From: an uncultured Sphingomonas sp.
GTDB taxonomy: Bacteria > Pseudomonadota > Alphaproteobacteria > Sphingomonadales > Sphingomonadaceae
Length of the DNA: 64,000 bases
Assembly (NCBI GenBank): GCA_913776045.1
Contig: CAJYOI010000008.1
Span: 1-64,000 of the forward strand
Direction of reading: 5' to 3'
In this document: piece by piece, positions 36,585-45,651 of the stretch
Position numbering within the stretch: position 1 is the first letter of the stretch
Layout of the letters: the number at the start of each line of letters is the position of its first letter
Translations under genes and position numbers: made by a program
The notes under the pieces: generated by a model
Seen by the model: the letters and a program-made list of their open reading frames with translations, nothing else
Database searches by the model: none
What the model was told of the DNA's origin: nothing

Positions 36585-37613
36585 ATGACGACATTGTTGC
36601 CGACGACGACCGCGGGCAGCCTGCCCAAGCCATCCTGGCTCGCCCAGCCCGAGACGATCTGGTCGCCGTGGCGGCTGGAAGGCGAGGATTTGGCGAGGGG
36701 GAAGCAGGACGCGCTGCGCCTTGCCGTCGACGACCAGCGGCAGGCGGGCATCGACATCATCGGGGACGGCGAGCAGACGCGCCAGCATTTCGTCACGACG
36801 TTCATCGAGCATCTGGGCGGCGTCGATTTCGAGAAGCGCGAGACGGTCCGCATCCGCAACCGCTATGATGCCAGCGTGCCGACTGTCGTTGGTGCCGTGT
36901 CGCGACCGAAGTCGGTGTTCGTCGAAGACGCCAGATACCTGCGCGCGCAGACCGATCAGCCGATCAAATGGACGCTGCCTGGCCCAATGACGATGATCGA
37001 TACGCTGTACGATGCGCATTACCTCAGCCGCGAGAAACTGGCCTGGGAGTTCGCGCTGCTCCTGAACCAGGAAGCGAAGGAGTTGGAAGCGGTCGGCGTC
37101 GACATCGTCCAGTTCGACGAACCCGCCTTCAACGTGTTCTTCGAGGAGGCCAACGACTGGGGCATCGCCACGCTGGAAAAGGCGGCAGAGGGACTGAAGG
37201 CCGAAACCGCGGTCCACATCTGCTATGGCTACGGCATCAAGGCGAATACCGACTGGAAGAAGACGTTGGGGGCCGAATGGCGTCAATATGAGGAAACCTT
37301 CCCCAACCTGCTGAAGTCGACGATCGATATCGTGTCGCTGGAGTGCCAAGCGTCGCACGTTCCGATGGACCTGATCGAACTCATCCGCGGCAAGAAGGTG
37401 ATGGTCGGCGCGATCGACGTCGCGACCGATGTCGTCGAAACGCCCGAGCAGGTCGCCGACACGCTGCGCACTGCGCTGCGCTTCGTCGATGCCGACAAGC
37501 TCTTGCCCGCGACGAACTGCGGCATGGCGCCGCTGTCGCGGGACGTCGCACGGGGCAAGCTCAAGGCGTTGGGTGCCGGTGCGGAGATCGTCCGCAAGGA
37601 ACTGGCGGCCTGA
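36585..37613 (+). CDS. mesD: MesD, core (MetE C-terminal-like) folate-independent methionine synthase
   Basis: This 342-residue protein corresponds only to the catalytic half of MetE. The zinc/thiolate ligands are visible: H-I-C (His211, Cys213), Glu253 in S-L-E-C-Q and Cys312 in N-C-G-M-A-P-L. It lacks the folate-binding half, as in the Mes families, and pairing with MesX places it in the MesD class. It should methylate homocysteine without B12 or methyl-THF; the methyl donor is unsettled. The start at 36585 has GAAGGT upstream. A GC-rich hairpin lies between it and the next gene. Confidence 0.9.
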   Translation: MTTLLPTTTAGSLPKPSWLAQPETIWSPWRLEGEDLARGKQDALRLAVDDQRQAGIDIIGDGEQTRQHFVTTFIEHLGGVDFEKRETVRIRNRYDASVPTVVGAVSRPKSVFVEDARYLRAQTDQPIKWTLPGPMTMIDTLYDAHYLSREKLAWEFALLLNQEAKELEAVGVDIVQFDEPAFNVFFEEANDWGIATLEKAAEGLKAETAVHICYGYGIKANTDWKKTLGAEWRQYEETFPNLLKSTIDIVSLECQASHVPMDLIELIRGKKVMVGAIDVATDVVETPEQVADTLRTALRFVDADKLLPATNCGMAPLSRDVARGKLKALGAGAEIVRKELAA

Positions 37614-37736
37614 TCGTTCCCCCGCCGTCGATCTCTCCTCCTTGGCGGAGGCGGGGTCGACGCGCGGCGACACATTCACGAGTACGCTCGACAGGCCAGG
37701 GCGACGACAGCGAACCGTAAGACCGGGGTATCCAGC

Positions 37737-38735
37737 ATGAATGCCATTCTCAGTCGATTGCGGATCGACGCCTACATCCTCGCGATCGTCGGAATGGTGG
37801 TGCTCGCCGCGATCCTGCCTGCCAGGGGCACGGGCAAGGACGTGCTAGACATCGTGGTCCATGCCGCCATCGCGCTCCTGTTCTTCATCTATGGCGCGCA
37901 GATTTCCCGACAGGCGATCTGGACGGGCATCCTGCACTGGCGACTGCAATCCCTGGTGTTCGCGACGACATTCGTGGTGTTTCCGCTGCTGGGCTTCGGA
38001 ATCGCCAAACTCGCCGATGGGCATCTAGACAGTGGGCTCGTCACCGGGCTGATGTTCGTTGCGCTGCTACCCTCAACGGTGCAGTCGTCGATCGCCTTCA
38101 CGTCGATCGCACGGGGCAACGTCCCCGCGGCCCTGTGCTGCGCATCCCTGTCGAACCTGGCGGGTGTCGTTATTACGCCGCTGCTGGCGACGATGGTCCT
38201 CAGCGCCGGGACGGGCGGCATGTCGCTGGATGCGGTGGGCGATATCGCGCTGCAGATCCTGTTGCCGTTCGTGGTTGGTCAGTTCGCACGACCGCTCATC
38301 GGCGAATGGCTGAACCGCCAGAAGACGCTGACGATGGTCGTCGATCGCGGCTCGATCCTGCTGGTCGTCTATTCCGCGTTCAGTGCGGGCGTCGTAGCCG
38401 GAATCTGGAGCCGGGTGACGCCGCACAGCCTCGGGCTCGTCATCGTCCTCGACCTTGTCATGCTGGCGATCGTGCTGGTGATAACCACGGCGGCAAGCCG
38501 CTTCCTGCGTTTCACCACCGAAGACGAGATCGCCATCGTGTTCTGCGGATCGAAGAAGAGCATGGCGAGCGGCCTGCCGATGGCCAACATCATCTTCCCC
38601 GCCAGCGCGGTCGGTCTGATTGTCCTGCCGCTGATGCTGTTTCACCAGATGCAGTTGATGGTCTGTGCCGCACTTGCCCGGCGGTACGCCCGGCGGGCCA
38701 AGACCTCCGTTCCGACCGTCCCCGCGCGGATATGA
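37737..38735 (+). CDS. BASS-family (bile acid:sodium symporter-like) transporter
   Basis: The protein has 332 residues and about nine to ten hydrophobic segments. It carries FIYGAQISRQAI, L-L-P-S-T-V-Q-S-S-I-A-F-T-S and G-S-K-K-S-M-A-S-G-L-P-M-A, the sodium-site regions of the YfeH/P7 type. It lies 123 bases after mesD and overlaps the flavin reductase gene. BASS proteins carry organic anions including 2-keto acids. In this operon it could move a methionine precursor, a methyl donor or a by-product; that is speculative. Confidence 0.85.
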   Translation: MNAILSRLRIDAYILAIVGMVVLAAILPARGTGKDVLDIVVHAAIALLFFIYGAQISRQAIWTGILHWRLQSLVFATTFVVFPLLGFGIAKLADGHLDSGLVTGLMFVALLPSTVQSSIAFTSIARGNVPAALCCASLSNLAGVVITPLLATMVLSAGTGGMSLDAVGDIALQILLPFVVGQFARPLIGEWLNRQKTLTMVVDRGSILLVVYSAFSAGVVAGIWSRVTPHSLGLVIVLDLVMLAIVLVITTAASRFLRFTTEDEIAIVFCGSKKSMASGLPMANIIFPASAVGLIVLPLMLFHQMQLMVCAALARRYARRAKTSVPTVPARI

Positions 38736-39280
38736 CTCCATCCCCCGATGCCGATGCGTCCGGCGCTCCAGGACCGAAGCCGATGAACCTATTGGCTCCG
38801 ATCGATGAAGAGACAGACCTGCGCCGTGTGTTCAGCCGGTTCCCGACCGGAGTCACGGCGCTCTGTGCAATGGATCAGGGAACGCCTGTCGGCATGACGG
38901 CGAGCGCGTTTGTCGCCATCTCCATCACGCCGCCCCTCGTCTCGGTCTGCATCAAGCATGGCTCGGCGACCTGGCGGCAGTTGCGGGGGTTCGGACGCAT
39001 CGGCATTTCGTTCCTCGGAGCGAGCCATGCCGCAACGGCGCGTCAGTTGGCGCAAAAGGGCAGTGACCGCTTCCACGGGCTTGGATACGAGACGACCCCG
39101 GACGGTGCGGTGTTCCTGACCGATGCCGGCGCCTGGCTGGAATGTTCGGTGGAGCAGGAGATCGCGGCGGGCGATCACGACATTGTCCTCTTCCGGCTCC
39201 ACCGTGCGGCGACCGCGGACGGGATAATGCCGCTGGTCTTTCACTCCAGCGTCTTTCACACGCTGACACCGATCGGGTAG
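38732..39280 (+). CDS. flavin reductase-like FMN-binding protein
   Basis: This is a split-barrel flavin reductase of ~182 residues with F-S-R-F-P-T-G-V-T near residue 35, G-M-T-A-S-A-F and the C-terminal half E-C-S-V-E-Q-E-I-x-A-G-D-H-D-I-V-L-F. Such proteins give FMNH2 to two-component monooxygenases. ATG 38732 overlaps the symporter stop; ATG 38783 is a shorter option. As the fourth gene after the B12 riboswitch, it is a good candidate electron supplier for MesX. Confidence 0.85.
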   Translation: MTPSPDADASGAPGPKPMNLLAPIDEETDLRRVFSRFPTGVTALCAMDQGTPVGMTASAFVAISITPPLVSVCIKHGSATWRQLRGFGRIGISFLGASHAATARQLAQKGSDRFHGLGYETTPDGAVFLTDAGAWLECSVEQEIAAGDHDIVLFRLHRAATADGIMPLVFHSSVFHTLTPIG

Positions 39281-39287
39281 CGCCGGA

Positions 39288-39327
39288 GCGGGATCGCGAC
39301 CGGTTTCTCACCGGCCGCGATCCCCGC
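39288..39327. terminator. strong hairpin between convergent mes and prp operons
   Basis: GCGGGATCGCG, then CCGG, pairs with CCGG, then CGCGATCCCCGC, with one bulge. It sits 8 bases after the flavin reductase stop and 5 before the prpB stop. There is no long T tract, so rho-dependent help is possible. Confidence 0.6.
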
Positions 39328-39331
39328 TCGA

Positions 39332-40252
39332 TCATGCTTGCGGCATGGCTTCGGGCACGATCGTCTTCACAATCGAGGCGTCCAGCGCCTCGTAATCGTG
39401 CAGTCCGATCACATCGTAAAGTTCGGCCCGCGTCTGCATCCGCTCGACCATGTTGTGCGTGCCACCATCGCGCTGGATCGCGGCGTATAGCTCTCCTTGC
39501 GCCTTGTTGGCCACACGTAAGGACGACACCGGCCAGATCACCATCTTGTACCCCATCGCCTCGAACTCTTGCGCCGTGAAGAACGGGGTCTTGCCGAACT
39601 CGGTCATATTGGCGAGCAGCGGCACGCCCGGCATGGCGTCTGCGAACGCCTCGAACATCTCGCGACTGGTCAGCCCTTCCGGGAAGATCGCGTCAGCACC
39701 TGCCTCGACATAAGCGTGGGCGCGCTCGACTGCGGCATCGAAGCCATCGACCCCGACCGCATCCGTGCGTGCAACGATCACCAGATCGCGCGCCGCCTTT
39801 CTGGCAGCCGCGACCTTGGCCGCCATGTCGACGGTCGGGACCAGACTTTTGCCGTTCAGGTGCCCGCATTTCTTGGGCAGGATCTGGTCTTCCAAATGCA
39901 CCGCCCCGGCCCCGGCATCCTCGAACGTCCGCACCATGTGCATGACGTTGAGCGCCTCGCCATAGCCTGTGTCGCCATCGACCAGCAGCGGCAGCGCGGC
40001 CGAGCGTGCGATCTGGCGGATGAAGAATGCCACCTCATCGATGGTGATGATGCCGAGGTCGGGAAGGCCCATCGACGCGGTCATCGCCGCCCCCGACAGA
40101 TAGAGCCCGTCAAATCCGGCGTTGCGGGCCTGGATCGCGGACTGGCCGTTGTGAGCGCCCGGCAGACGGTAGATGCCCGGTCGCGACAGCGCGGCGCGGA
40201 AGCGCTTGCCTGCGGATTCGGTCGGCAGTTCGGCGGCAACCAGATATGGCAA
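39332..40252 (-). CDS. prpB: 2-methylisocitrate lyase
   Basis: This 306-residue isocitrate-lyase-like barrel has DGDTGYG, H-L-E-D-Q-I-L-P-K-K-C-G-H with the catalytic Cys, A-R-T-D-A and ANMTEFGKTP. It splits 2-methylisocitrate to pyruvate and succinate, the last step of the methylcitrate cycle. TTG 40252 with GAAGGAG upstream is the likely start, because no ATG/GTG fits the family's N-terminus. It is the last gene of the prp operon. Confidence 0.93.
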   Translation of the reverse strand: MPYLVAAELPTESAGKRFRAALSRPGIYRLPGAHNGQSAIQARNAGFDGLYLSGAAMTASMGLPDLGIITIDEVAFFIRQIARSAALPLLVDGDTGYGEALNVMHMVRTFEDAGAGAVHLEDQILPKKCGHLNGKSLVPTVDMAAKVAAARKAARDLVIVARTDAVGVDGFDAAVERAHAYVEAGADAIFPEGLTSREMFEAFADAMPGVPLLANMTEFGKTPFFTAQEFEAMGYKMVIWPVSSLRVANKAQGELYAAIQRDGGTHNMVERMQTRAELYDVIGLHDYEALDASIVKTIVPEAMPQA

Positions 40253-40266
40253 AGCAGAATACTCCT

Positions 40267-41430
40267 TCAGGCAGCGAGATGGTCGCCGCGGGCGGCGAGC
40301 GGCACCCAGGCGAGATCTTCGGGGCCGGTGTAATTGGCGGACGGGCGAATGATCTTGTTGTCCTGGCGCTGCTCGATGACATGTGCCGCCCAACCGCTGG
40401 TGCGCGCGATGACGAAAAGCGGCGTGAACATCGCGGTCGGCACGCCCATCAGATTGTAGGAAACGGCAGAGAACCAGTCGAGGTTCGGGAACATGCGCTT
40501 GGCGTCCCACATCACCTCTTCAATGCGGGCGGCGACGGCGAACTGGCGCCGAGCACCTGCCTCGTCGGCAAGCGCCTTGGCGACACGCTTGATGACGACG
40601 TTGCGCGGATCGGCCACGGTATAGACCGGATGGCCGAAGCCGATCACGACCTCCTTGGCCTCGACGCGGCGACGGATGTCGGCGTCTGCCTCGTCGGGGG
40701 TCGCGTACCGTTTCTGGATTTCATAGGCGACCTCGTTCGCGCCGCCATGCTTGGGGCCGCGCAGGGCGCCGATCGCGCCGGCGACGGCCGAATACATATC
40801 CGATCCGGTGCCGGCGATCACGCGGGCGGTGAATGTCGAGGCGTTGAACTCATGCTCGGCATAGAGGATGAGCGAGGTGTGCATCGCGCGCACGAAGCTG
40901 TCGGATGGTGCCTCGCCGTGCAGGAGGTGGAGAAAATGCCCGCCGATGCTGTCGTCGTCGGTCTCCACCTCGATCCGGCGGCCGTGATGTGCAAAATGAT
41001 ACCAGTAGAGCAGGATCGACCCGAGCGACGCCATCAGCCGGTCGGCGATATCGCGTGCGTCGGCGACGTTGTGATCGTGCGCTTCCGGCAGGACGCACCC
41101 TAACGCCGACACGCCCGAGCGCATGACGTCCATCGGATGTGCTGCAGCGGGGATCGCCTCCAGAGCGTCCTTCACAGAGCGCGGCAAGCCACGCAGAGCC
41201 CGCAGCTTCTTCTTGTACGACGCGAGTTGCGCCGCTGTCGGCAGGGCACCGTGGACCAGCAGATGGGCGATCTCCTCGAACTCGCTCGTCTCGGCGAAGT
41301 CGAGTATGTCGTAGCCGCGATAATGCAGGTCGTTGCCGGTACGGCCGACGGTGCACAGCGCGGTGTTCCCGGCCGTCACGCCCGAGAGCGCGACCGATTT
41401 CTTCGGCTTGAAGGTGGGGACGTCGTTCAT
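40267..41430 (-). CDS. prpC: 2-methylcitrate synthase
   Basis: This 387-residue citrate-synthase family member has [11 protein letters not shown] and G-F-G-H-P-V-Y (catalytic His residues) and [13 protein letters not shown]. Its position between prpF and prpB identifies it as the propionyl-CoA-specific form. The start at 41430 follows AGAGGAAA; 15 codons upstream are not family-like. Confidence 0.93.
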   Translation of the reverse strand: MNDVPTFKPKKSVALSGVTAGNTALCTVGRTGNDLHYRGYDILDFAETSEFEEIAHLLVHGALPTAAQLASYKKKLRALRGLPRSVKDALEAIPAAAHPMDVMRSGVSALGCVLPEAHDHNVADARDIADRLMASLGSILLYWYHFAHHGRRIEVETDDDSIGGHFLHLLHGEAPSDSFVRAMHTSLILYAEHEFNASTFTARVIAGTGSDMYSAVAGAIGALRGPKHGGANEVAYEIQKRYATPDEADADIRRRVEAKEVVIGFGHPVYTVADPRNVVIKRVAKALADEAGARRQFAVAARIEEVMWDAKRMFPNLDWFSAVSYNLMGVPTAMFTPLFVIARTSGWAAHVIEQRQDNKIIRPSANYTGPEDLAWVPLAARGDHLAA

Positions 41431-41446
41431 CGGCTTGGCTTTCCTC

Positions 41447-42607
41447 TCAGAAACTGTCGGCGGGGACGTGGACATGACCGTCCATCAGCACCCGCGCGCT
41501 GCGGCTCATGACCGCCTTGGTGATGATCCATTGGCCGTTCGCCTGGTGCGCCTCGGCGCCGACACGCAAGCTGCCGGAAGGGTGGCCGAAGCGGATCGAT
41601 GTCCGCCCGCCCCCCCCGGCGGCTTTGCTGACCAGCGTGCCCGGCACCGCCGCCGCGGCGGCAATCGCGACGGAGGCGGTGCCCATCATCGCGTGGTGCA
41701 GCTTGCCCATCGACAGCGCACGGACGAGCAGGTCGACCTCGCTGGCCAGCACTTCCCGACCGCTTGACGTGCGATGGTCGATGGGCGGCGCGACGAAGGC
41801 GATAGCCGGGGCGCGCGTCGTTTTGACGATGCCCATCGCCTCGGCTCCGGACGTGCGCAGCGCCTCGAGGCGGGCGAGCGCGTCCACGTCACCGTTAATG
41901 GCGTCACGAAGCTCGGCGCCGGAATATCCCAGATCCTCCGCCACGACGAAAACGGTCGGCACCCCGGCGTTGATGAGGGTCGCCAGGATCATACCGCCCG
42001 GCACGACGGCGTCGTCGACCTTCAGCGTGTCGATTGGCTGCCCGGTCGGAAACAGCGCGTCCGACGCGTCGGCGGGGTCGACGAACTCCAGCACAATCTC
42101 GGCAGCCGGGAAGGCTACACCATCGAGCTCGAAATCACCGGTTTCGACGATCTGCCCGTCGGCGACAGGCACATGTGCGACGATCGTCTTGCCGATATTC
42201 GACTGCCAGATGCGAACCGTGCAGACGCCGTCGACCGCGCGGGCGGCCTCGACATAGCCAGCCGCAATCGCAAACGCCCCGACCGCGGTGGACAGGTTCC
42301 CGCAATTGCTCGACCAGTCGAGCGCACCGCTGTCGATCGCGATCTGCCCATAAAGGTAATCGACGTCATGGCCCGCCCGCGTCGCCGGGGAGACGATAAC
42401 GCATTTGGACGTGCTCGACGTCGCACCGCCCATGCCGTCGATGTGTGCGCCATAGGGGTCGGGACTGCCGATCACACGGCGAAACAGCCGGTCGCGTGCT
42501 TCCCCCGGCGTCCGGGCGCGTTCGGGTAGGTCTTCGAGCCGGAAGAACACGCCCTTGCTGGTGCCGCCACGCATATAGGTGGCCGGGATACGCAGCTGCG
42601 GCTTCAT
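41447..42607 (-). CDS. prpF: 2-methylaconitate cis-trans isomerase
   Basis: This 386-residue PrpF has the family start [29 protein letters not shown] and [10 protein letters not shown]. It accompanies AcnD, whose product needs isomerisation before AcnB-type hydration. The start codon overlaps the acnD stop. Codons C-P-G-T and a run of prolines on the opposite strand are shadows only. Confidence 0.93.
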   Translation of the reverse strand: MKPQLRIPATYMRGGTSKGVFFRLEDLPERARTPGEARDRLFRRVIGSPDPYGAHIDGMGGATSSTSKCVIVSPATRAGHDVDYLYGQIAIDSGALDWSSNCGNLSTAVGAFAIAAGYVEAARAVDGVCTVRIWQSNIGKTIVAHVPVADGQIVETGDFELDGVAFPAAEIVLEFVDPADASDALFPTGQPIDTLKVDDAVVPGGMILATLINAGVPTVFVVAEDLGYSGAELRDAINGDVDALARLEALRTSGAEAMGIVKTTRAPAIAFVAPPIDHRTSSGREVLASEVDLLVRALSMGKLHHAMMGTASVAIAAAAAVPGTLVSKAAGGGGRTSIRFGHPSGSLRVGAEAHQANGQWIITKAVMSRSARVLMDGHVHVPADSF

Positions 42608-45228
42608 GCCGCCGCGCTCGACGCGAGGAAGTCCTGCGCGAAGCGTTGCAGCACGCCGCCCGCCTCGTAGATCGACACCTCTTCGGCGGTATCGAGGCGG
42701 CACAGCACCGGCACCTCTTCGGTCGATCCGTCGCGCCGCTGAATCACCAGCCGCAGCTCCGCGCCGGCATCCGGGACACCCGACACGTCGAACGTCTCGG
42801 TACCGTCGAGCTTCAGCCCCAGACGCGTGGTGCCATGCATGAACTCCAGCGGCAGCACGCCCATGCCGATGAGGTTGGTGCGGTGGATGCGCTCGAACCC
42901 CTCGGCGACGATCGCCTCGACACCCGCGAGCCGGACGCCCTTCGCCGCCCAGTCGCGCGACGATCCCTGGCCGTAATCGGCGCCGGCGATGATGATCAGC
43001 GGTTGCCGGCGACCGAGATAGGTTTCGATCGCCTCCCACATGCGTACGACTTTGCCGTCCGGCTCGATCCGGGCGAGGCTGCCCTTCTTCACCGCGCCGT
43101 CGACCACCGCCATTTCATTGACGAGCTGAGGATTGGCGAAGGTCGCGCGCATTGCCGTCAGGTGATCGCCGCGATGGGTAGCGTAGGAATTGAAGTCCTC
43201 CTCCGGCACCCCCATCGCCGTAAGATACTCGCCCGCCGCGCTGGTCGGCAGGATCGCGTTCGATGGCGACAGGTGGTCGGTGGTGATGTTGTCGGGCAGG
43301 ATCGCGAGCGGGCGCATCCCCGTGAGCGTGCGCGGACTGGCGGCAAGCGCACCCAGGCCGGCGGTATCCCAATAGGGTGGCCGGCGGATGTAGGTCGATT
43401 GCGGACGCCAGTCGTAGAGCGGGCTGACCGGTGCGCTGCCGTCGCCCGAACGGGCGAACATCGGCTCGTACACGTCGCGGAACTGCTCTGCCTTCACATG
43501 GTCGCGCACGATCGTGTCGATCTCGGCATCGCTCGGCCACAGGTCGGCAAGCCTGACGTCGCGGCCATCCGGTGCGATGCCCAGCACGTCCCTCTCGATA
43601 TCGAACCGGATCGTGCCGGCGATGGCATAGGCGACGACCAGCGGCGGTGAAGCGAGGAATGCCTGTTTGGCGTAAGGGTGGATGCGGCCGTCGAAGTTGC
43701 GGTTCCCCGACAGAACGGCGGTCGTGTAAAGGTCGCGCTCAACGATCTCGCGCTGAATGACCGGATCGAGCGCCCCCGACATGCCGTTGCAGGTCGTGCA
43801 GGCGAAGCCGACGATGCCGAAACCGAGCTGTTCCAGCTCGCGCAGCAGGTCGGCTTCCTCCAGATAAAGCGCGGGCACGCGCGAGCCGGGCGCGAAGCTG
43901 GTCTTGACCCACGGCTTGCGCGTCAGGCCGAGCGCGTTCGCTTTCTGCGCCACGAGCCCCGCCGCCACGACGTTGCGTGGGTTCGAGGTGTTAGTGCAGC
44001 TCGTGATCGCGGCGATGATGACCGCGCCGTCCGGCATCAGTCCTTCACGCTCCTGCGCGATGGCACCTTCAAGATCCTTCGCAACGCCGCGGTCGCGGAG
44101 CGCGGCGGTCGGCAGGCGCCGATGCGGATTCGAGGGGCCGGCAAGGTTGCGCTCGACGCCGCCCAGATCGAAGGTCAGCACCCGCTCATATTGCGCGGTC
44201 GCCAGAGCATCGCCCCACAGGCCCGTCGACTTGGCATAGGTTTCGACCAGCGCGACCTGCTCGGGCGCGCGGTTGGTCAGCAGCAGATAGTCGAGCGTCT
44301 GTTGGTCGATGTAGAACATCGCCGCGGTCGCCCCATATTCCGGGCACATGTTGGAAATGGTCGCACGGTCGCCGATCGACAGGCTGTCGGCGCCGGCACC
44401 GAAGAATTCCAGCCAGGCTCCGACGACGCGCTCCTTGCGCAGGAACTCGGTCAGCGAGAGGACAATGTCGGTCGCGGTAACGCCCTCCAGCCGCCGCCCC
44501 GTCAGCTCGACACCGACGATATCGGGAAGCCGCATCATGGAGGGCCGGCCGAGCATGACCGTCTCCGCCTCAAGGCCACCGACCCCCACCGCAATGACGC
44601 CTAGCGCGTCGACATGCGGTGTGTGGCTGTCCGTGCCCACACAGGTATCCGGGAACGCGACGCCGTCTCGCACCTGAACGACCGGCGACATCTTCTCCAG
44701 ATTGATCTGGTGCATGATGCCATTGCCTGCCGGCACCACGTCGACATTGTCGAAGGCGCGTTTGGTCCACTCGATGAAGTCGAAGCGATCCTCGTTGCGC
44801 CGCTCCTCAATCGCGCGGTTCTTGGCGAAGGCGCCGGGGTCGAAACCGCCATGCTCGACCGCCAGGCTGTGGTCGACGATGAGCTGCGTCGGCACGACGG
44901 GATTGACCTTGGCGGGGTCACCGCCCTGGTCAGCAATGGCGTCGCGCAGACCTGCAAGATCGACTAGCGCGGTCTGGCCGAGAATGTCGTGGCAGACGAC
45001 GCGGGCCGGATACCAGGGAAAATCGAGATCGCGCCGGCGGTCGGCGATCTGGATCAGCGCATCGGTCAACAGCGTGGGCGCGCACCGGCGAACCAATTGC
45101 TCGGCCAGCACGCGCGACACATAGGGAAGCGTGTCATAGGCGCCGGGGCGAACCGCTTCGATCGCGGCCCGCGCGTCGAAAAAGGTGAGAGCGGTGCCGT
45201 CGAGCGGCTTTCGATAGGCACTGTTCAT
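42604..45228 (-). CDS. acnD: Fe/S-dependent 2-methylcitrate dehydratase
   Basis: This 874-residue aconitase-family protein keeps the cluster cysteines: S-C-T-N-T-S, and G-F-A-C-T-T-C-N-G with two. It also has C-V-G-T-D-S-H-T-P and Q-G-S-S-R-D-W-A-A-K-G. Linkage to prpF marks the AcnD form, which dehydrates 2-methylcitrate. ATG 45228 follows GGGGACCC and overlaps the preceding small gene's stop; an ATG at 45246 is possible. Confidence 0.93.
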   Translation of the reverse strand: MNSAYRKPLDGTALTFFDARAAIEAVRPGAYDTLPYVSRVLAEQLVRRCAPTLLTDALIQIADRRRDLDFPWYPARVVCHDILGQTALVDLAGLRDAIADQGGDPAKVNPVVPTQLIVDHSLAVEHGGFDPGAFAKNRAIEERRNEDRFDFIEWTKRAFDNVDVVPAGNGIMHQINLEKMSPVVQVRDGVAFPDTCVGTDSHTPHVDALGVIAVGVGGLEAETVMLGRPSMMRLPDIVGVELTGRRLEGVTATDIVLSLTEFLRKERVVGAWLEFFGAGADSLSIGDRATISNMCPEYGATAAMFYIDQQTLDYLLLTNRAPEQVALVETYAKSTGLWGDALATAQYERVLTFDLGGVERNLAGPSNPHRRLPTAALRDRGVAKDLEGAIAQEREGLMPDGAVIIAAITSCTNTSNPRNVVAAGLVAQKANALGLTRKPWVKTSFAPGSRVPALYLEEADLLRELEQLGFGIVGFACTTCNGMSGALDPVIQREIVERDLYTTAVLSGNRNFDGRIHPYAKQAFLASPPLVVAYAIAGTIRFDIERDVLGIAPDGRDVRLADLWPSDAEIDTIVRDHVKAEQFRDVYEPMFARSGDGSAPVSPLYDWRPQSTYIRRPPYWDTAGLGALAASPRTLTGMRPLAILPDNITTDHLSPSNAILPTSAAGEYLTAMGVPEEDFNSYATHRGDHLTAMRATFANPQLVNEMAVVDGAVKKGSLARIEPDGKVVRMWEAIETYLGRRQPLIIIAGADYGQGSSRDWAAKGVRLAGVEAIVAEGFERIHRTNLIGMGVLPLEFMHGTTRLGLKLDGTETFDVSGVPDAGAELRLVIQRRDGSTEEVPVLCRLDTAEEVSIYEAGGVLQRFAQDFLASSAAA

Positions 45229-45557
45229 CGGGTCCCCGGGTTCCATTGGGCGAGCCGCGTGGCGATCGACGCGCTCGGTCGGGTGAAGGTCGAGAAGGTG
45301 AAGCGGCCAGCGGCAACCATGCCGTCGCATCCCGCTGCGTCGCGCCCGCTCGCGAAGACGGCGACGACGAGGCTATCGTTACTGCGGCTGACGCACGATG
45401 TCTCGAACACGACATCATCCAGTTCGGCACGCAGTTCGATGTCGTGGCAGTGATGGAGCGAAACGCTTTCACCCAGAATATCCTGTGCGCGTGCCGTCGC
45501 TGCCCCGAGGGCACGCTCAAGAAGGTCGGCACCTTGCGGTCGGGCGGTAGCAAGCAT
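45225..45557 (-). CDS. small protein of unknown function leading the prp operon
   Basis: This protein of ~110 residues has its stop overlapping the acnD ATG (ATGA). The only conserved-looking part is H-C-H-D-I-E-L-R-A-E-L-D-D-V-V-F-E-T-S-C-V-S-R-S followed by D-S-L-V-V-A-V-F and G-R-F-T-F, which recalls a hot-dog thioesterase edge strand, but I cannot assign it. The start at 45557 has no clear Shine-Dalgarno and lies in the putative operator, so the true start is uncertain. Confidence 0.5.
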   Translation of the reverse strand: MLATARPQGADLLERALGAATARAQDILGESVSLHHCHDIELRAELDDVVFETSCVSRSNDSLVVAVFASGRDAAGCDGMVAAGRFTFSTFTRPSASIATRLAQWNPGTR

Positions 45558-45651
45558 ATTCGCATAATCCGCAAATATGTACACTTTCACAGAGCTGAAA
45601 GCGTGAAATCTTGCGAACGGTGATCGGCAAATCTGCGAAGGTTGCGAAGTT
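45558..45651. promoter_or_regulatory. divergent prp promoter with repeated TTGCGAA-type sites
   Basis: TTGCGAA occurs at 45611-45617 and 45642-45648, CTGCGAA at 45633-45639, and an imperfect palindrome ATTCGC-N7-GCAAAT at 45558-45576. Such TTGC/GCAA elements resemble RamB/ScfR-type binding sites. They lie between the operon start and the regulator gene. Confidence 0.5.
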
